From Prunella strophiata (lineage: Eukaryota; Chordata; Aves; Passeriformes; Prunellidae): a stretch of DNA of 64,000 nt. Location of the stretch: the NCBI GenBank assembly GCA_036583965.1, contig JAZBQD010000014.1, positions 40,968,990 through 41,032,989 on the forward strand, read 5' to 3'. Position 1 is the stretch's first letter; each line of letters opens with the position of its first letter. A program made the position numbers and the translations under genes. The notes beneath the pieces were generated by a model. The model did no database searches. It was not told where the DNA came from and saw only the letters and a list, made by a program, of their open reading frames with translations. Below, in pieces: positions 35,801 to 48,950 of this stretch.

Positions 35801-38800
35801 CTCAATGTCTTTCCATTTGTACATTGGGTTTATCAAATATAAATGTACTCAGTCACATAGGCAGTTTTAGCATATTACAGTAGTCTCACTATCAGAGACA
35901 GAAACAGACTCTGGACACAACTGAAAAAAAAAAAATAGGATCAGAGTAACTGAGTTAGACCTAATAGAAAATTAAACTGAACCACTCCCCTGACTAAATC
36001 CTTATTTTTATGACATTTTGAAGAACTAAAACTTGTTCTCTTCTGGACAGGCAGAAAATCAGAATATATAGTAGGTAGATCTTATGTTTGAATTTACTTC
36101 ACTGCTTTTTTTGAATGTTCTCTTATTCTGAGTTATTAGATTTGTGATTTCAATTCTGGTTTCTAATCAGATATATTTGCAAGAGCTGGAAAATACACAA
36201 GTATGTTTAAAATTTATGCATACACGCAGACAAAAATAAATAACCAAACCTGAGGATCACCATAAAGGACAAAAGTTGAGTGGTGACTCTGGGTATGAGT
36301 TCATGAAATTTAGATTCCAGCACAGTTGCTTACAGGTGAAACAAATATAGTTTGTGTTGTTCAAACTCATTTTCATCTAAAGGATGGAACAAATCCAGCC
36401 ATCACTTGATTTTGATAATACTGTATAGATAAGACGGCTCTTATTTTCTTAAAAACCACAATCTAGAAAGATAAGACAAATTTTTTCCTGTTTTTATGCA
36501 TGAAGTGTAAACTTGAGAAGTTTAAATTTGAATTCATTATTACTTTAAATTGTAAGTTTAATATTAATAGCAAAACCAGGTTTTTGAACAGATAAATCAT
36601 GGCCTTCTGACAGCCATAGAGTTGTCATACAAGAACTAAATTGTATGGTGTAATGTAGCAGTTAATTTATGTCTATATCATTTGCCCTGGGGTGCATCTA
36701 ATACTATTTCTTTCACTTCAAACCAGCCAAACTCATGTGTATAATTTTCAGTTGTGTACATACAGACACATACACAAACCGTGATCTTCAAAATATACGT
36801 GCTAAATTCTTAGAGACTTCAAAGTGTCTCAGATACATGTTATATGGGCTTTATTTAACAAAGAAACACTTGTAAAAGATAGTCACCCATAGTTTGGTAT
36901 CCTAAATTCATTGCAAAGGGATGCTCAAGAAATATTTCTGTAGATAATTTCAAAATAAACTGTTGTACTCCTAAGAAAAAAATAGAAGAAAAGAAAAAAT
37001 AAAGTCTATTATATAGCATGAAGCTTTCCAGATTCCTAATCTCTCTTAATAATAGACAAGAAAACATGTCATCAGCAACACAGATAAAGTTACTTGTTAT
37101 AACAGCAAGCTCTGAAATGTAATCTTGCTGTAAAAAGTCCATACCTTTTTACAAGTTCTGTTCTTAGCAGTGCTGCTTACAACCATCTTCTCTGCCACAG
37201 CACTGCTAACTGAAGTGTGTTTCTCTCTGTCTTCCTGGTCCCTCCTCTTATATTACTCAATGCTATAGGAGGTACCTGTGCCCTATTAAGGGCACACCTG
37301 TTCCAAATCTTAGTAATCAGACCAGCTGCAACTCTTTAAGGGGGTAAAATTACCTTCAGTAATCCAAATTATCTCCCACAAAAACAGACCTCTTTCTAAT
37401 GTAAAAGGATGTTCTCATTATACACGAGGATGTACATTTACTCTGCGTTACTCTAAGCTAAAATTCTATACAGACTAATTCAAGATATAATGTCATATTA
37501 TTACCTTTACTTATTTTAATTTCCCAAACAATTGTTGAAAAGCTCTTCCAGTCTTACAGAGCTCATGGGAATTTAATAAAATGTTTTAGTTGCATAATAT
37601 TGGATTTACATTCAGCATTTTTAATACATGACATTCTCTCTAAAGAATTTAAATCCCAGTAAGTTGTTATGCATCACTCGTCATACAATTCCCTCACCCC
37701 TCCAGCTTTTTGAATTTACACAGACATCCTCAAGACTTTAATTTTTCATCACCTGCTCTCACAGATTTGTCTTTACATCTGACTTTCTGTGCAGACATGT
37801 AAGATTGATAGTTGCACATACTACAATCTGTATCATATCAATGATTTATTATGATTCCTGTATCCTCATAATAGTACATCCTTTTTATGTTTTATCTTAT
37901 TTCAATATATCAGTTATTATGTGACAGAAGTGCATTGGGCACTGTGAGATCAACCAGACATTTGCAGTTAGATGTTCTTTGATCACCAGGCTAGGATGAC
38001 TTTAGCAGGCTAATGCTCTGCTTGACTCTGAATCCTCAAGACCAAATGCTTCTTTGTATCACAACTGTTCCAACAATAGTCTTACTTTTCAAGATTCATT
38101 CACTGTCAGTTCTTCAAAAGAATTATGGCTCTTATACAGCCAGTGAGAATAACTGGAGAGGGTAAATTTGGTAAATTGCTTTTATAGTTATAACCTTAGA
38201 ATAGCTAGAAAATCCCTTTCAAATCTATTTTAAAGAATATGGTTTACATTGTAAAATTAACTACATAAATTGTGTTTGAAAAGATTCAGTTTAAGAGTCC
38301 AAGGGCTTGTCATCATACAGTTCCTGCACAACAAATGCTCAGCTTCCTTTCTTACATCTTTTATCTCTGGAGAGTCTGGAAACTCTTTGTGCTAGCAATT
38401 TTTTAAATTGCCATCAAGAAGACAACTGCTGAATCATTCTTTAAACAAAATATTAAAATAGTGTTCTATAATAAAAGAGTGTGCTGTAAAATAGAACTGG
38501 GAAAAGTGTTTGTACAGATTGCAACAATGGAATCTTTAGTGGAAAATACTGAAAAGAGAACATTTTGTGTGTATCTGATAAGCAGCATCTTGTTATACAC
38601 AGAAGAATAATGTAACTCTCAGCCAAGTTGAAGCAAAAAAAAAAAAAAATCTTCTGATTATTAATGCATTTACAGCTGTATTTTTAGACTTAGCCAAGCA
38701 GTAGTGGCTAAAATAAATGCTCATAGTAGCTTTAATTTAAAAGGGACAACACTACCTGAATTTGTCAAGACCTTAACTCTAACTATTTTACTATACATTT

Positions 38801-39049
38801 GGTTAAGTTTTGAATTTAGGAAAATGTATGTCCAATCACATTCAGAGATTAGTAAGTATTTTTAAAAAATCAGGTAACTGGATAACACAAACATTTATGT
38901 GAAGTATTTTAATATCAATCAGAATTTAATATAAAGGTTTAATATAAAGATTTTAATATGAATCTTCAAGACCACAAGTTAAAGTTTCAGAAATATAGAT
39001 CAAATTGGCTTGTGTCAGAGCTAAAATGCATTAAATTGTAGAAAGGTTA
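32896..39049. other. long AT-rich stretch, no gene seen
   Basis: No supported gene. A pyrimidine-rich patch lies near 32935-33040 (CTCCTCC-type). A slightly GC-richer segment at about 37141-37330 has a small hairpin (TGTGCCC/GGGCACA) and could be an unrecognised old repeat. Homopolymer A at about 38636-38649. Open frames (33732-33938 minus, 34706-34990 plus, 36855-37142 minus) show no domain. Confidence 0.55.
37267..37330. repeat. small hairpin in a GC-richer patch
   Basis: TGTGCCC and GGGCACA are exact reverse complements with a 6-base loop (TATTAA). The surroundings (CACACCTGTTCCAAATC, CAGACCAGCTGCAACTC, TTTAAGGGGG) have the look of a degraded interspersed repeat, but I cannot name one. 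Confidence 0.35.
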
Positions 39050-39683
39050 TTTTTCTTTTGTGTCTGTTATTATAATACATGCACCATGGAAATGTTGCTG
39101 CACCAAGAAAAGGAACTAATATAACAAATCCTAAGCACTCTCCACAGAGTAATTTGGCACAACATTTCTTCACTGAAGGGTAAAATAATGTAAGTGTTCA
39201 CAAGTATACTATTTAATGGCAAAAAAATGTTTCATAGATCTCAAGGCTATTGGTAGTTATAATTTTTTATAAAATATTGAATACTCTGCTTTTAAGGTGG
39301 CCACATTAACTTTCTTCTTTATTGTTAAGTAAATTATGTTTCCTTCCATTAGGTAAGTAAAGATTAATAAAAACCAAAATAAATGTTAAATGTCTATTCC
39401 TTCTGGGCTGCTTACAGAAAAATTGGATATCAATTTAGCAGTACAAGCCCCAAAAATATAGGACAGTCTCTCTTCCTAATTTTCAGGTTAGGTATAAATA
39501 TCCCTTACCTGATCTTCAGAAAAAATGTTTTTATCTGCATCTATTTAAAAGTAATGTTTTGAGGATACACAGCTTCTGAAGAGCTCAGTTGATTTTCTTT
39601 GGGCTCTGTTACCAACACTCAGCCAGTTTTTTTCACAGAATCTGGCTTTGCTGAACTCTAGAAGGTCTTTTGGGAAAAGATTG
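39050..39683. repeat. 634-bp tandem duplication, copy 1
   Basis: This is the first unit of a head-to-tail pair. It starts at a 12-base word (TTTTTCTTTTGT) and runs to just before the second occurrence of that word. It is unique AT-rich sequence with no gene or known repeat inside. It differs from copy 2 at a single position (C at 39220 against G at 39854). Confidence 0.97.
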
Positions 39684-40329
39684 TTTTTCTTTTGTGTCTG
39701 TTATTATAATACATGCACCATGGAAATGTTGCTGCACCAAGAAAAGGAACTAATATAACAAATCCTAAGCACTCTCCACAGAGTAATTTGGCACAACATT
39801 TCTTCACTGAAGGGTAAAATAATGTAAGTGTTCACAAGTATACTATTTAATGGGAAAAAAATGTTTCATAGATCTCAAGGCTATTGGTAGTTATAATTTT
39901 TTATAAAATATTGAATACTCTGCTTTTAAGGTGGCCACATTAACTTTCTTCTTTATTGTTAAGTAAATTATGTTTCCTTCCATTAGGTAAGTAAAGATTA
40001 ATAAAAACCAAAATAAATGTTAAATGTCTATTCCTTCTGGGCTGCTTACAGAAAAATTGGATATCAATTTAGCAGTACAAGCCCCAAAAATATAGGACAG
40101 TCTCTCTTCCTAATTTTCAGGTTAGGTATAAATATCCCTTACCTGATCTTCAGAAAAAATGTTTTTATCTGCATCTATTTAAAAGTAATGTTTTGAGGAT
40201 ACACAGCTTCTGAAGAGCTCAGTTGATTTTCTTTGGGCTCTGTTACCAACACTCAGCCAGTTTTTTTCACAGAATCTGGCTTTGCTGAACTCTAGAAGGT
40301 CTTTTGGGAAAAGATTGTTTTTCTTTTGT
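39684..40329. repeat. 634-bp tandem duplication, copy 2 plus terminal 12-bp word
   Basis: The second unit runs 39684-40317. A third copy of the 12-base boundary word TTTTTCTTTTGT at 40318-40329 marks the right edge. The word at left edge, junction and right edge shows that the event joined two short pre-existing direct repeats, as in unequal exchange, slippage or microhomology-mediated repair. The near identity means either a very recent event or an assembly artefact. Confidence 0.97.
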
Positions 40330-43274
40330 CTTTCAATTTTTGTAGGATAATTTATTTAAGAAATGGATCAGTAGGCTGGTTGGAAGGAAAGAGATTTGCA
40401 TTTCATTTAAAAGTTATTACAATTAAAGAATTGGTTGCAAGTTGTGCAGGAAAGAATGGTGAATAAGTAGCAGTTCAGCTGAGTGACTTGAATGGTGACA
40501 TTCATATCTCTGCTCTGAGTTTGAACAGATCAGCGTTTAAATCACTGTTACCAGCTAATGTTCTGAATTTTGGATGTGGCTACTTGTTGTGAGGAATTAA
40601 CTTCTACAAGAAATTGTGTCCCAAGCATTAGAGGCCTGTCCAGTGCATGGTCTGGCAGAAGAAATGCTTTAGTCAGATGCTACTTTTTTATCATAGTCCA
40701 TTACTGGAATTTTATTTTTTATTTGGTTGTTTTGATTTTTATTTTCAGCTGCTGGTGCATTGAATGTAGGTCTGTTAGATAGCCCATGCTTCTTTATGGT
40801 GTTCATCTTATGAAAGCCAGGGATTGATTTTGGTGCTTAATCACAAGTGCAATGTCTATTGAGATGTTTTGGGTACTATGATATGGCTTCCAAATGCCTG
40901 TCCAGATTGGCACAGGTCTTCCATACATCCTTTATTATCTTTGAGTCCCATCTCTTAGAAATTTTACATACAGAGATGTTGTTATGTAGGTAAAGAAACC
41001 AAGTCCCCAGAGTGGGAATGAAATCAGGGTTAAGATGTTTAGCTTGAGGTACCTATTAAAGAACTTTAGGTTCATTTATAATCAGTGGGGATTTGGTTAG
41101 TGGCATTTAAACAAGTCATTCAGACAACCAGGAAAATACTTCTCCTGGGTGATCACATAAGCTCACATTTTTGACTAGACACTTTTGACTATATTAACTA
41201 TATCTTCAGAATAAGGCCCATAGACAACTTATGTGTAGATGACCAAAGTTAGTTATTTTAGCCCAAGATGTATACCACTCCTTCATACACTTCATCAACT
41301 CATATACACCCTGAACCTAGATGAACCTCATATCAGAGTCTTTCTTTTTAACATGTTGAATCAACATTCGTGTAGAAATCAGTGCTTCTTACTTTGGAAA
41401 TCAGTATTTGACAGACAGCAAATTTGGGAACAATTTATCATCTCAGTCATTAGTACCTTGAGCATTATGACAATTACTCTGTTTCAATTTTTCTCTTACT
41501 GCCATTTCACCTGCAAGGCTGCAAGTAGAGTCAGACTGCAATGTGGTAAAACCAAGATCAATGAGTAACTAAGGATCAGAACTGCTTTACAAACACCTTT
41601 TTATAGTGTGGGTTTGATGTTCGTGTCTTCAAAAATTACCCCTTTTTCTCTTTTTCTGGATGACATTGTACATTGCCCTGATCTCCCATGCATTTCACAT
41701 CTTCTGTGAGAAATGGGAAAATCGTTTCATAATAATTGTGCTGAATGTGACTGTATATGCAAGGTTCCAGTTTTCCAGCTTATGCCACTGCAATCAGTGA
41801 TCCTGTTTCTCAATCAGAAGGTAAAGCAGCGAGGCCTAATTAGCATAGCTGTTAGCATAAACCTGTGAACTCTACCAGCTGTTTTAATAGCTACAGTGGG
41901 TGAAATATGATAAATCATCTCTCTCTGAAACAGAAGTTTTGATGTGCTCAGACACATAGGGAACCACATTCTGCAAGCAAACCTGCTTGATCACCAAAAA
42001 ATATGACTGTCTGAAAGTACCCAGAAACCAAAGATTGTAAGCACCAACAAAGATAATGGAAAATCAAAAAGCAGCTCTGTGGTTTGAAATGACTAGCCAC
42101 TAACAAAGTATATCTACTTACTCTTTATAATTAAGGAAAATTAAACCTGCTGAGGTCAAAATTAAGCCTGCTGAGGACAGACTCTCAGGAGAGTAGATCC
42201 ATGATCTGAGAATCTCCAATCTCCAGGAAGGTCAGGGAATGGAAAGAAGCCCAGAGAAACTTCATGATCCAGCATTTCTGTAAGGCATGGCTTGACAGAA
42301 ACAACCACAATGATCTGTTCAATCTCTGTCTGAGACTGCATCACTTCTGTGAAGGGACATATATATAAAAACTATCATGTTAAGACACCTGGTTTCTCTC
42401 CCTCACTGCACCATCTCCTGCACAGAACATATTTGTAATTATTAAAACTGGATATTTCTTTGATCAAAGTGTTTTCATGTCCAAATTGCCTCATTCTCCT
42501 CCTCACTGCCTTATGGTCTTACAATACAACAGGAGGACAGCATGAAGTCTGTATAAACCTACAGCACAAAAGCAAGATGTTATCAGTTTTCAAATTGCTA
42601 GATATTAGTTAAAACCATTCAAACATCACTCACTTTCACAGTATGATCCCCTCTCACACATCTATGAAGCTGATATGCAATATATTGCCAAAGCTGGTTT
42701 TCAGATTTAACAGTGACAATCTAGACATAGTTTCTATAACCTGAAAATTCACTTGATTAAGAGTCTAGTGAAACAATTTGCATGTGAGCTGAGTTAGCAA
42801 TGGCCAGCACAGTCCTTTTGACCTTCAGTCTCCTCAATGATAGACAAAAGTTAATTGGGACAGAGACAATTGAAAAATTGTCCTCAAACCATTTTCTATT
42901 TCATAACTGAATTTATTTACAGGTGGTTCAGAAGAATTGAAAAAAACCACTGGCATCTGCCTGTAATTTAAACAAATATGCAAGCCAGCATGTTGGCTGC
43001 TTAGATTTAAGTGAGATTTTGAGGAACAAAAATACACAGCCACAATGGCCTAGTGTGATAAGGAGATAATGAGTCAGATTGCAAGGGACTGTGGCAAAGA
43101 TTATTTTTATTTTATATTATGCTGAGCATGTACTGTTGATCACTTTAATATATTAAATTTCAATTCTGTTGTAGTTAGCTTTTTCATAAAACCTATGCCA
43201 GTCTCAAAAATCTTTGTGTTGTAAATGTACCACTGGTTTTCAAAATTAATTTCTATTGTTCTTTACAATTACTT
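40330..43274. other. AT-rich stretch, no gene seen
   Basis: No supported gene. A short imperfect tandem repeat of about 21 bases at 42133-42178 contains CCTGCTGAGG twice. Frames at 40570-40782, 41239-41568 and 42162-42344 fit chance. Confidence 0.55.
42133..42178. repeat. ~21-bp imperfect tandem repeat
   Basis: AAATTAAACCTGCTGAGGTC is followed at once by a near copy with AAGCCTGCTGAGGA. It is two units of local duplication. Confidence 0.8.
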
Positions 43275-43370
43275 TCTGTCTCTCTCTCTGTATATATATA
43301 TATATATATATACACATATATGTATACACACATATATATATGCGTGTGTGTGTTTGTGTGCGTGTGTGTT
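43275..43370. repeat. compound microsatellite (TC)n-(TA)n-(CA/TA)n-(TG)n
   Basis: Four successive dinucleotide blocks: TC at about 43279-43289, TA at about 43290-43312, a mixed CA/TA block to about 43341, then TG with CG interruptions to about 43370. The minus-strand frame at 43253-43438, with its run of Thr-His and Tyr-Ile, is a translation of this repeat and not a gene. The locus is likely polymorphic. Confidence 0.95.
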
Positions 43371-44351
43371 AATGCGATGACAAAAAGTGGACTGAATTCT
43401 AAAAGTGATACATGCATTAGACCCTGTCCAGAAGACAAATAACTGCCTCAGACACAGAAATTACATCTCTGGTCAATTCATGCTGATTTAGTCTTTCAAT
43501 GGAAGGGCCAAAATATTATTTCTCATTAGGAAAACAGTAGATATTGGCAACTATTTGGTCATATATTTTCAAATTCATTAATGTAATAAATGTCACTGTT
43601 TTCCATTTTAAAAATATAAGATTATCACTGGTTTTTTTTGTACTGTGTTAAAGCTGTTTGTGTTGAAAAAGTGAAAAGATAAATAGATAATAAAGTGTAT
43701 TAAAATAACTACTCAGATAATTTATCTGTATTTTCAAAATGATACTAAGTATATTCCCTGAGGCTTCAATGGAAGTTTCAAACATAGAGTTGAAAAAGGG
43801 AGCAAATCTTGCAAAGGAAACCTGATTACAGTGAATTGTCATTTGGAAGGATGATGGAAGCACAGTTTTAGGATTCATCTTTGTTATGATGAATGAAAGC
43901 AGGCTAAAAATCATATATATCAGTCATCAAAATCTTTCTGTCAGAAACTGGGCTATTTAAAATCTCCTAATGCATAAATGGGTTATAACTGAAGCCTGAA
44001 AATATCAAAAATTGGACTCCTTGAAGTTAATACTGTAAGGAGGTGCCATTAGAAACTAAGAGAGAACTGATTTTGTACTGAAGAGCTGGGGAAAATTGCT
44101 CTCTTCTTCATTGTTCTGTTATCTCCTGGTTTCAACCTGAAGGAAATCACTCCAGCTTTCAAGTTCCCTGGCCTCTCCCTTATGGGAGGCAAGTATTCAG
44201 ATGCTTTAGCTTGACATACCTTTTCAAAGTGAATGAATAATTTTAATTTTTTTTTTTTTTGTCCAGAAAGATTAAATTCAAAACATGGTTCTTTGATTTG
44301 TTAAATAGTTAAATCTTATGAATGCACATATCATGATCATTTAAACTAAAC
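43371..44351. other. AT-rich stretch, no gene seen
   Basis: No supported gene. A T-run lies near 44249-44260. The frame at 43648-43914 (minus) shows no domain. Confidence 0.55.
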
Positions 44352-44538
44352 ACTGGTATATTGGAAGCACATTGCCTGGAGAGGTAGCAAATTCCCCATC
44401 CCTAGAAAAATTTTACGTCAGGTTAGACAGGGCTCTAACCAGCTTTATGTAGTTGAAGATGTCCCTGCTTATTGCAAGGGGGTTGGATTAGAACACTTCT
44501 TCAAAGATCTCTTCCAACCAATCCTATCCTATGATTCT
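44352..44538 (+). mobile_element. CR1 retrotransposon 3' end, diverged
   Basis: A plus-strand CR1 tail of about 190 bp. ATTGCCTGGAGAGGTAGCA, TCCCCATCCCTAGAAA, GCAAGGGGGTTGGATTAGAA, AAAGATCTCTTCCAACC and the final TCCTATGATTCT match the 3' region. Divergence is visibly higher than in the 32620 copy. Confidence 0.9.
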
Positions 44539-46406
44539 AAATTTTCCATGAGCAGAGTCTAAAGAACTTCTTCAGTCTGTCATTGCTTCTTCCACTTGTC
44601 CTTCCACTGGGCTACCCCATCCCTCACTTATGACGGCACTTGCAAGAACTACCTTGATGTTCATCCAGCTTTGCAATGAAACTGTTGAGGAAGCAAAACT
44701 GAATGATGACTCTCTGGGGACTGCATACAGGACAGAGTCTCAGAAGAACTGAATTAGATTGATTTGTACTGCCATGGTTAAATTTAATCTGCTTTTTTAT
44801 CATCTTTAAAAAGTTACCATGATCTACATGTCCAAGGAAGACTAAAATTATATGCACATCTTGTCATTTATAAGCAGCAAATTCACAAGTGTGTTCTGTG
44901 ATCCTCTGACAAGTGCCAGCTGGAGGGAGAGTCTTGTCTTAAACAGACTGGAAAATATCTGCCACAAACAGCCATATCATACATAACACTAACTCAGAAC
45001 ATTTTTAACACCTTGTTCTCCTCTGTTGGTTTGCCTTAACTCACACATATAATTTCAGCTGGGGATTCTGAACACTGTAAAACAAAGGTTATGGGAGCAA
45101 ATGAAACTTTGTGAAATTCACACGTGTCCACATATAAACAAGAGTATCTCCACATCCTGCTGAAAAGCTGTTCAGAAGACTGGTTTTCATGTAATCATAA
45201 ATAATATATTTCTAGCTTTCAGTCTGGTTACATTTTTGAACATTTTTCTTTCTTTTAATATCAGAATACCCTTAAAATGTTGATCTTTAATTAATTCTTT
45301 ACATTCCATTCCTAATGATTCTTTTTTTTTCTGAGTTTTAGTACTTTCACATCTCTATTTGAAAAATGTTTAAACAAAATTCAAAAAGCAAACACATTAC
45401 TCATGTCACCATTATGCTTTTGATAAAAGGTTGTGAAACCAGGGGCCTAATTTAAGCTGTCAAGCCTATCACTTTCTGATATACTGTAATTCCTAATATC
45501 TAGGGCACAAAGTTGCAAATCCCTATCCTCATTATTTCTTTATAATTATTGTTTCATTGCTACTGTAGCTATTAATACTTGTATTTTGCTTAAAATAGAA
45601 TTTCACACAAAGACTTTGATTTTAGAGATGGTTCCCCTCCAACCTCTCCACTACTGGTTAATGTACACTCAAGTATTGCAAGGTAGATTTTGCTTTGGAC
45701 TCATTCAAATGAAGCAGAATTTTTTCAAATTTGTTTTTATTTTATCAATGTTGCATTCTCTGTTCTTACTTCATTTGAACTAAAGTTACGTCTGTTACAC
45801 AAAAACCTTCAATTTGGTTAATCTAATATAACCAATCCATTAGTAAAAATAAATTAATACAATTTTTACATAACTAAATTTTCAGGGCATTCATAAATTG
45901 AATGTGAACCTCTAATTGGACCTGAAACCTAACCAATTCTTTCTATATGACTTATTTTGTACTTTAGTTAACTGAATCAGATTAACAGCACTAAACCAAG
46001 AACAGATCTTTTTTCCAGAGTGCTGTAGAATATCCCTGAATTGTACTGTGTCAATGGTATTTCTTACACTAGAAAGAGCAAATGTCATACTACACATCTC
46101 TGAAGCACAATTCAAACTACTATAACTTAAAAACAGAAAGACCTATGCAAATGTAGCATAAATTATTTTGTATAAATTATTTTACTTGATAGGCCTGTAC
46201 ATTAGAGTAATAAGTACATTCCATGATTCATAAACTAGATGCTACATATTTCATGTGTGAAAGCCCACACAAAATCCTAACTAATGTTACAAGGATGAAG
46301 TAGTTTGAATTGTACAGTGTAAAAGACAAGAAATGTTTGAAAAGTTTTAAGTCAATATCATAATCAATGTCAAAATGCACCAGCAGAGACTCTGGAGGTA
46401 GTATCT

Positions 46407-46464
46407 TATACCACAGGGACGTTTTCTAAGTAGGCCATACCATGGGGACCTTTTCTAGGCTAGG
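46407..46464. repeat. 29-bp-period diverged tandem duplication
   Basis: TATACCACAGGGACGTTTTC and CATACCATGGGGACCTTTTC begin two successive 29-base units that both continue with CTA and an AGG-containing end. Confidence 0.85.
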
Positions 46465-47977
46465 TCCAAACTGATGTCCATCCTGCTCCTTGGCAATCAG
46501 CATATTGAATATTCTTCCATGGCTGCAATTGCATCTGACAAAAGTAACTGTTTTCAAAATGTTTATATGAGTGTGTCCAACTCTTCAGATGAATACATTA
46601 GGTGAAGATCTTTCAGATGTTCACACCCAAACTACCACCTAAGTTTTGTTGTCTCTATTCCCCTGTCTGGTTCTGATTTTTGTCATCCTTCCCTGTCCAA
46701 TGCATAGGTTCAAGAAAACCTTGTGCTAAACAGCAAGTGGACTTTTTTCTGTTCAGTAGATTTTAGTGAATAATGGAAATTAATTACCTCGATGAACATC
46801 ATATTCTGTCTCATACTATGGCAGAAACCCTGGGTCAGGTATTCATTCAGTTGGTATATTTATGCAAATAAATATTATTTTAATGGTATTTTATTTGTAA
46901 AGATCTCCATGATATCAACTACTCTAATTTGTTCATCATACATTGTGTTCTTTTCCCTAGGAGCAAAGCAAAATACATATTTAGATGTGGAGCTAGAATC
47001 CCCTCCCACACAATCTACTCCCAAAAGCTCAAGTGAATCACTGTTCTTTCAAGAGTGAAATAATTGAACAGCCCAACTTGTGTATTCATTTTTTTCCTGA
47101 AGGCACAACTTGCTAACAGCAAGCTGCTGGGTTTAAATCTCAGTCCTCTTGGAATATTAACAGCTTCTTCAAGTTTTCTTAAAAACTGGAAAAATAAATC
47201 TCTAAGTGGCAGGAGCATAGTGATACAGATCACATACAAAATAAAGTCACTAAAATAATAAATGTTGAATGCACTGTTTGGAGTCAATGCAAAAGTTGAA
47301 AGCAATTTCTAAATCCTATGGGAACCAAGTACTAGTTAGAAATTAAAGTATATAATTAAATATCTTCTTCATTGACTCAGCAAAAATGAAAACAATTTGA
47401 ACCATGTCCTGTAGTTGAACACTGGTGATCAAACGTATGCAAGAGTAGTCAGCCTATTGCAAGTCTCTCTGAATGCTTATCAGAAATTAAGCATGAACTT
47501 TATTTGCAGTAGTACTGTTTGGGCACTGACGTTCGTTATAGAAAAGTGATTTGGAATGCCATTCAGTAAGAGTGTCTAAAGCAATCCAAAAGTGTGCTTT
47601 ACAGAGTGTATTAACTTCTTTCACCCCAAAATAATATTTGGGAGTATTACTGGACTGTAACTCTGAACAGTAATGAATGTATTCTTTTAGGTCTTGGGTG
47701 AAAAAAATTAATAATATTTTCCTTTTGAAATATTTATCCCAATTATATGGAGCAACATTTTACAGATATATAAATAGGTCCCTTTTCATATCTACAAAAA
47801 AAAAATTGTTGTACACCTTCAATAATTTAGAATAAAGATACTCATCTATTTATGACCTTTTATAATACCTCTGGTAATGTTACTAAAAAGTACATCCAAG
47901 CCTATTCATAGTGCCTTACAGAATATTTAATAAGTTTTTTAATTTATGGTCTTATAAATATTTTCTTGCCTATTTGT

Positions 47978-47998
47978 CTTATCTATCTATCTGTCTAG
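47978..47998. repeat. short TCTA microsatellite
   Basis: About four units of TCTA, with one variant TCTG. Confidence 0.8.
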
Positions 47999-48299
47999 TT
48001 ACTTGTCCTTCAGATAGTGATGTTCACCTCCTTTTTTAGCCAAGCACTAAGATAATAAATTTTATTAATGAAAAGAATTTAAGTCCAAATAGAAATAAAC
48101 AAACTCACAAGATCAAAACATTTTCATTCTGCTGTCTTCACTCTCCCTGACAGGTTGAGGTAAATGGTTGAGTCAGTCTTTGTTTCTTTTGCTTAGAGTA
48201 TTACTTATACACTATACGTTCTTGCCCTTCTCTCTTTCTACTAACAAATAATTACATTTTATGAAAGCAGTAGTTAACATGCCCAGGAGTGTATGATTT

Positions 48300-48950
48300 A
48301 TTGAGAATAGCCCTGAGGATAAGTGACTTGGGGGTGCTGGTGAATGAGTACCTTGACATCACCCAGCAATGTGTGCTTGCAGCCTACAAAATCAACAGTG
48401 TCATGGGCAACCTCAAAAGAAATGTGATCAGAAGGTTAAGTGAGGTGATTGTCCTCTGTTCTGCTCTCATGACCTCCCACCTGGAGTACTGCATTCAGTT
48501 CTGGGGCCCCCAAGACAAGAAGGATATGGACCTGTTGGAACGGGTCAAGAGAAGGGCCTCCAAGTGGATCAGAGGTCTGGAGCATGTCTCCCATGAGGAC
48601 AGGGGAAAGAGGGGGGGTTGTTCACCTTGGAAAAGAGAAGGCTCTGGGAAAACCTTATAACAACTTCCAGTACCTAAAGGGGGCCTAAGAAAGCTGGAGA
48701 GGGACTTTTTACAAAGATGTGTAGAGATAGGACAAGGGGAAAATGTTTTAAAATGTAAGAGGATACTGTCACATTAGATATTGGGAAGAAACTCTTGACT
48801 GTGATGGCAGTGTCCAGAGAAACTGTGGTACAAGATCATGTCAGACATGACTTTGAACAACCTCATCCAGTGGAAAAATGTCACTGAGCATGGCAGGGAG
48901 GTTAGAGTGGGATGATCTTGTCGATCCCTGCTGGTGCAAACCATTCTACG
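48300..48950 (+). mobile_element. CR1 retrotransposon with ORF2 C-terminus readable (~650 bp)
   Basis: A plus-strand, 5'-truncated CR1. From about 48304 to 48600 one frame stays open and reads as the ORF2 C-terminus of avian CR1: SDLGVLVNEYLDITQQC, then LEYCIQFWGPQDKKDMDLL, then VKRRASKWIRGLEHVSHED. ORF2 is the endonuclease/reverse transcriptase that copies CR1 RNA at the target site; this part lies beyond the polymerase core. The frame is lost at a G-run near 48610-48616. The 3' non-coding part follows and ends at GATGATCTTG...CCATTCTACG near 48950. The element is not mobile. Confidence 0.93.

Larger units (their letters stand above)
44539..48299. other. AT-rich stretch, no gene seen
   Basis: No supported gene. 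It contains a diverged 29-bp tandem duplication (46407-46464) and a short TCTA repeat (47978-47998). Frames at 44624-44857, 45586-45783, 45912-46115, 46792-47058 and 47015-47305 have no recognised domains. Several overlap on opposite strands, as chance frames do. Confidence 0.55.

Noticed and set aside
43253..43438. Frame with Thr-His and Tyr-Ile runs
   Set aside because: It is a translation of the compound microsatellite.
47125..47160. tRNA-like T-loop word GGGTTTAAATCTCAGTC
   Set aside because: There is no A-box, acceptor stem or anticodon arm at the right spacing upstream.
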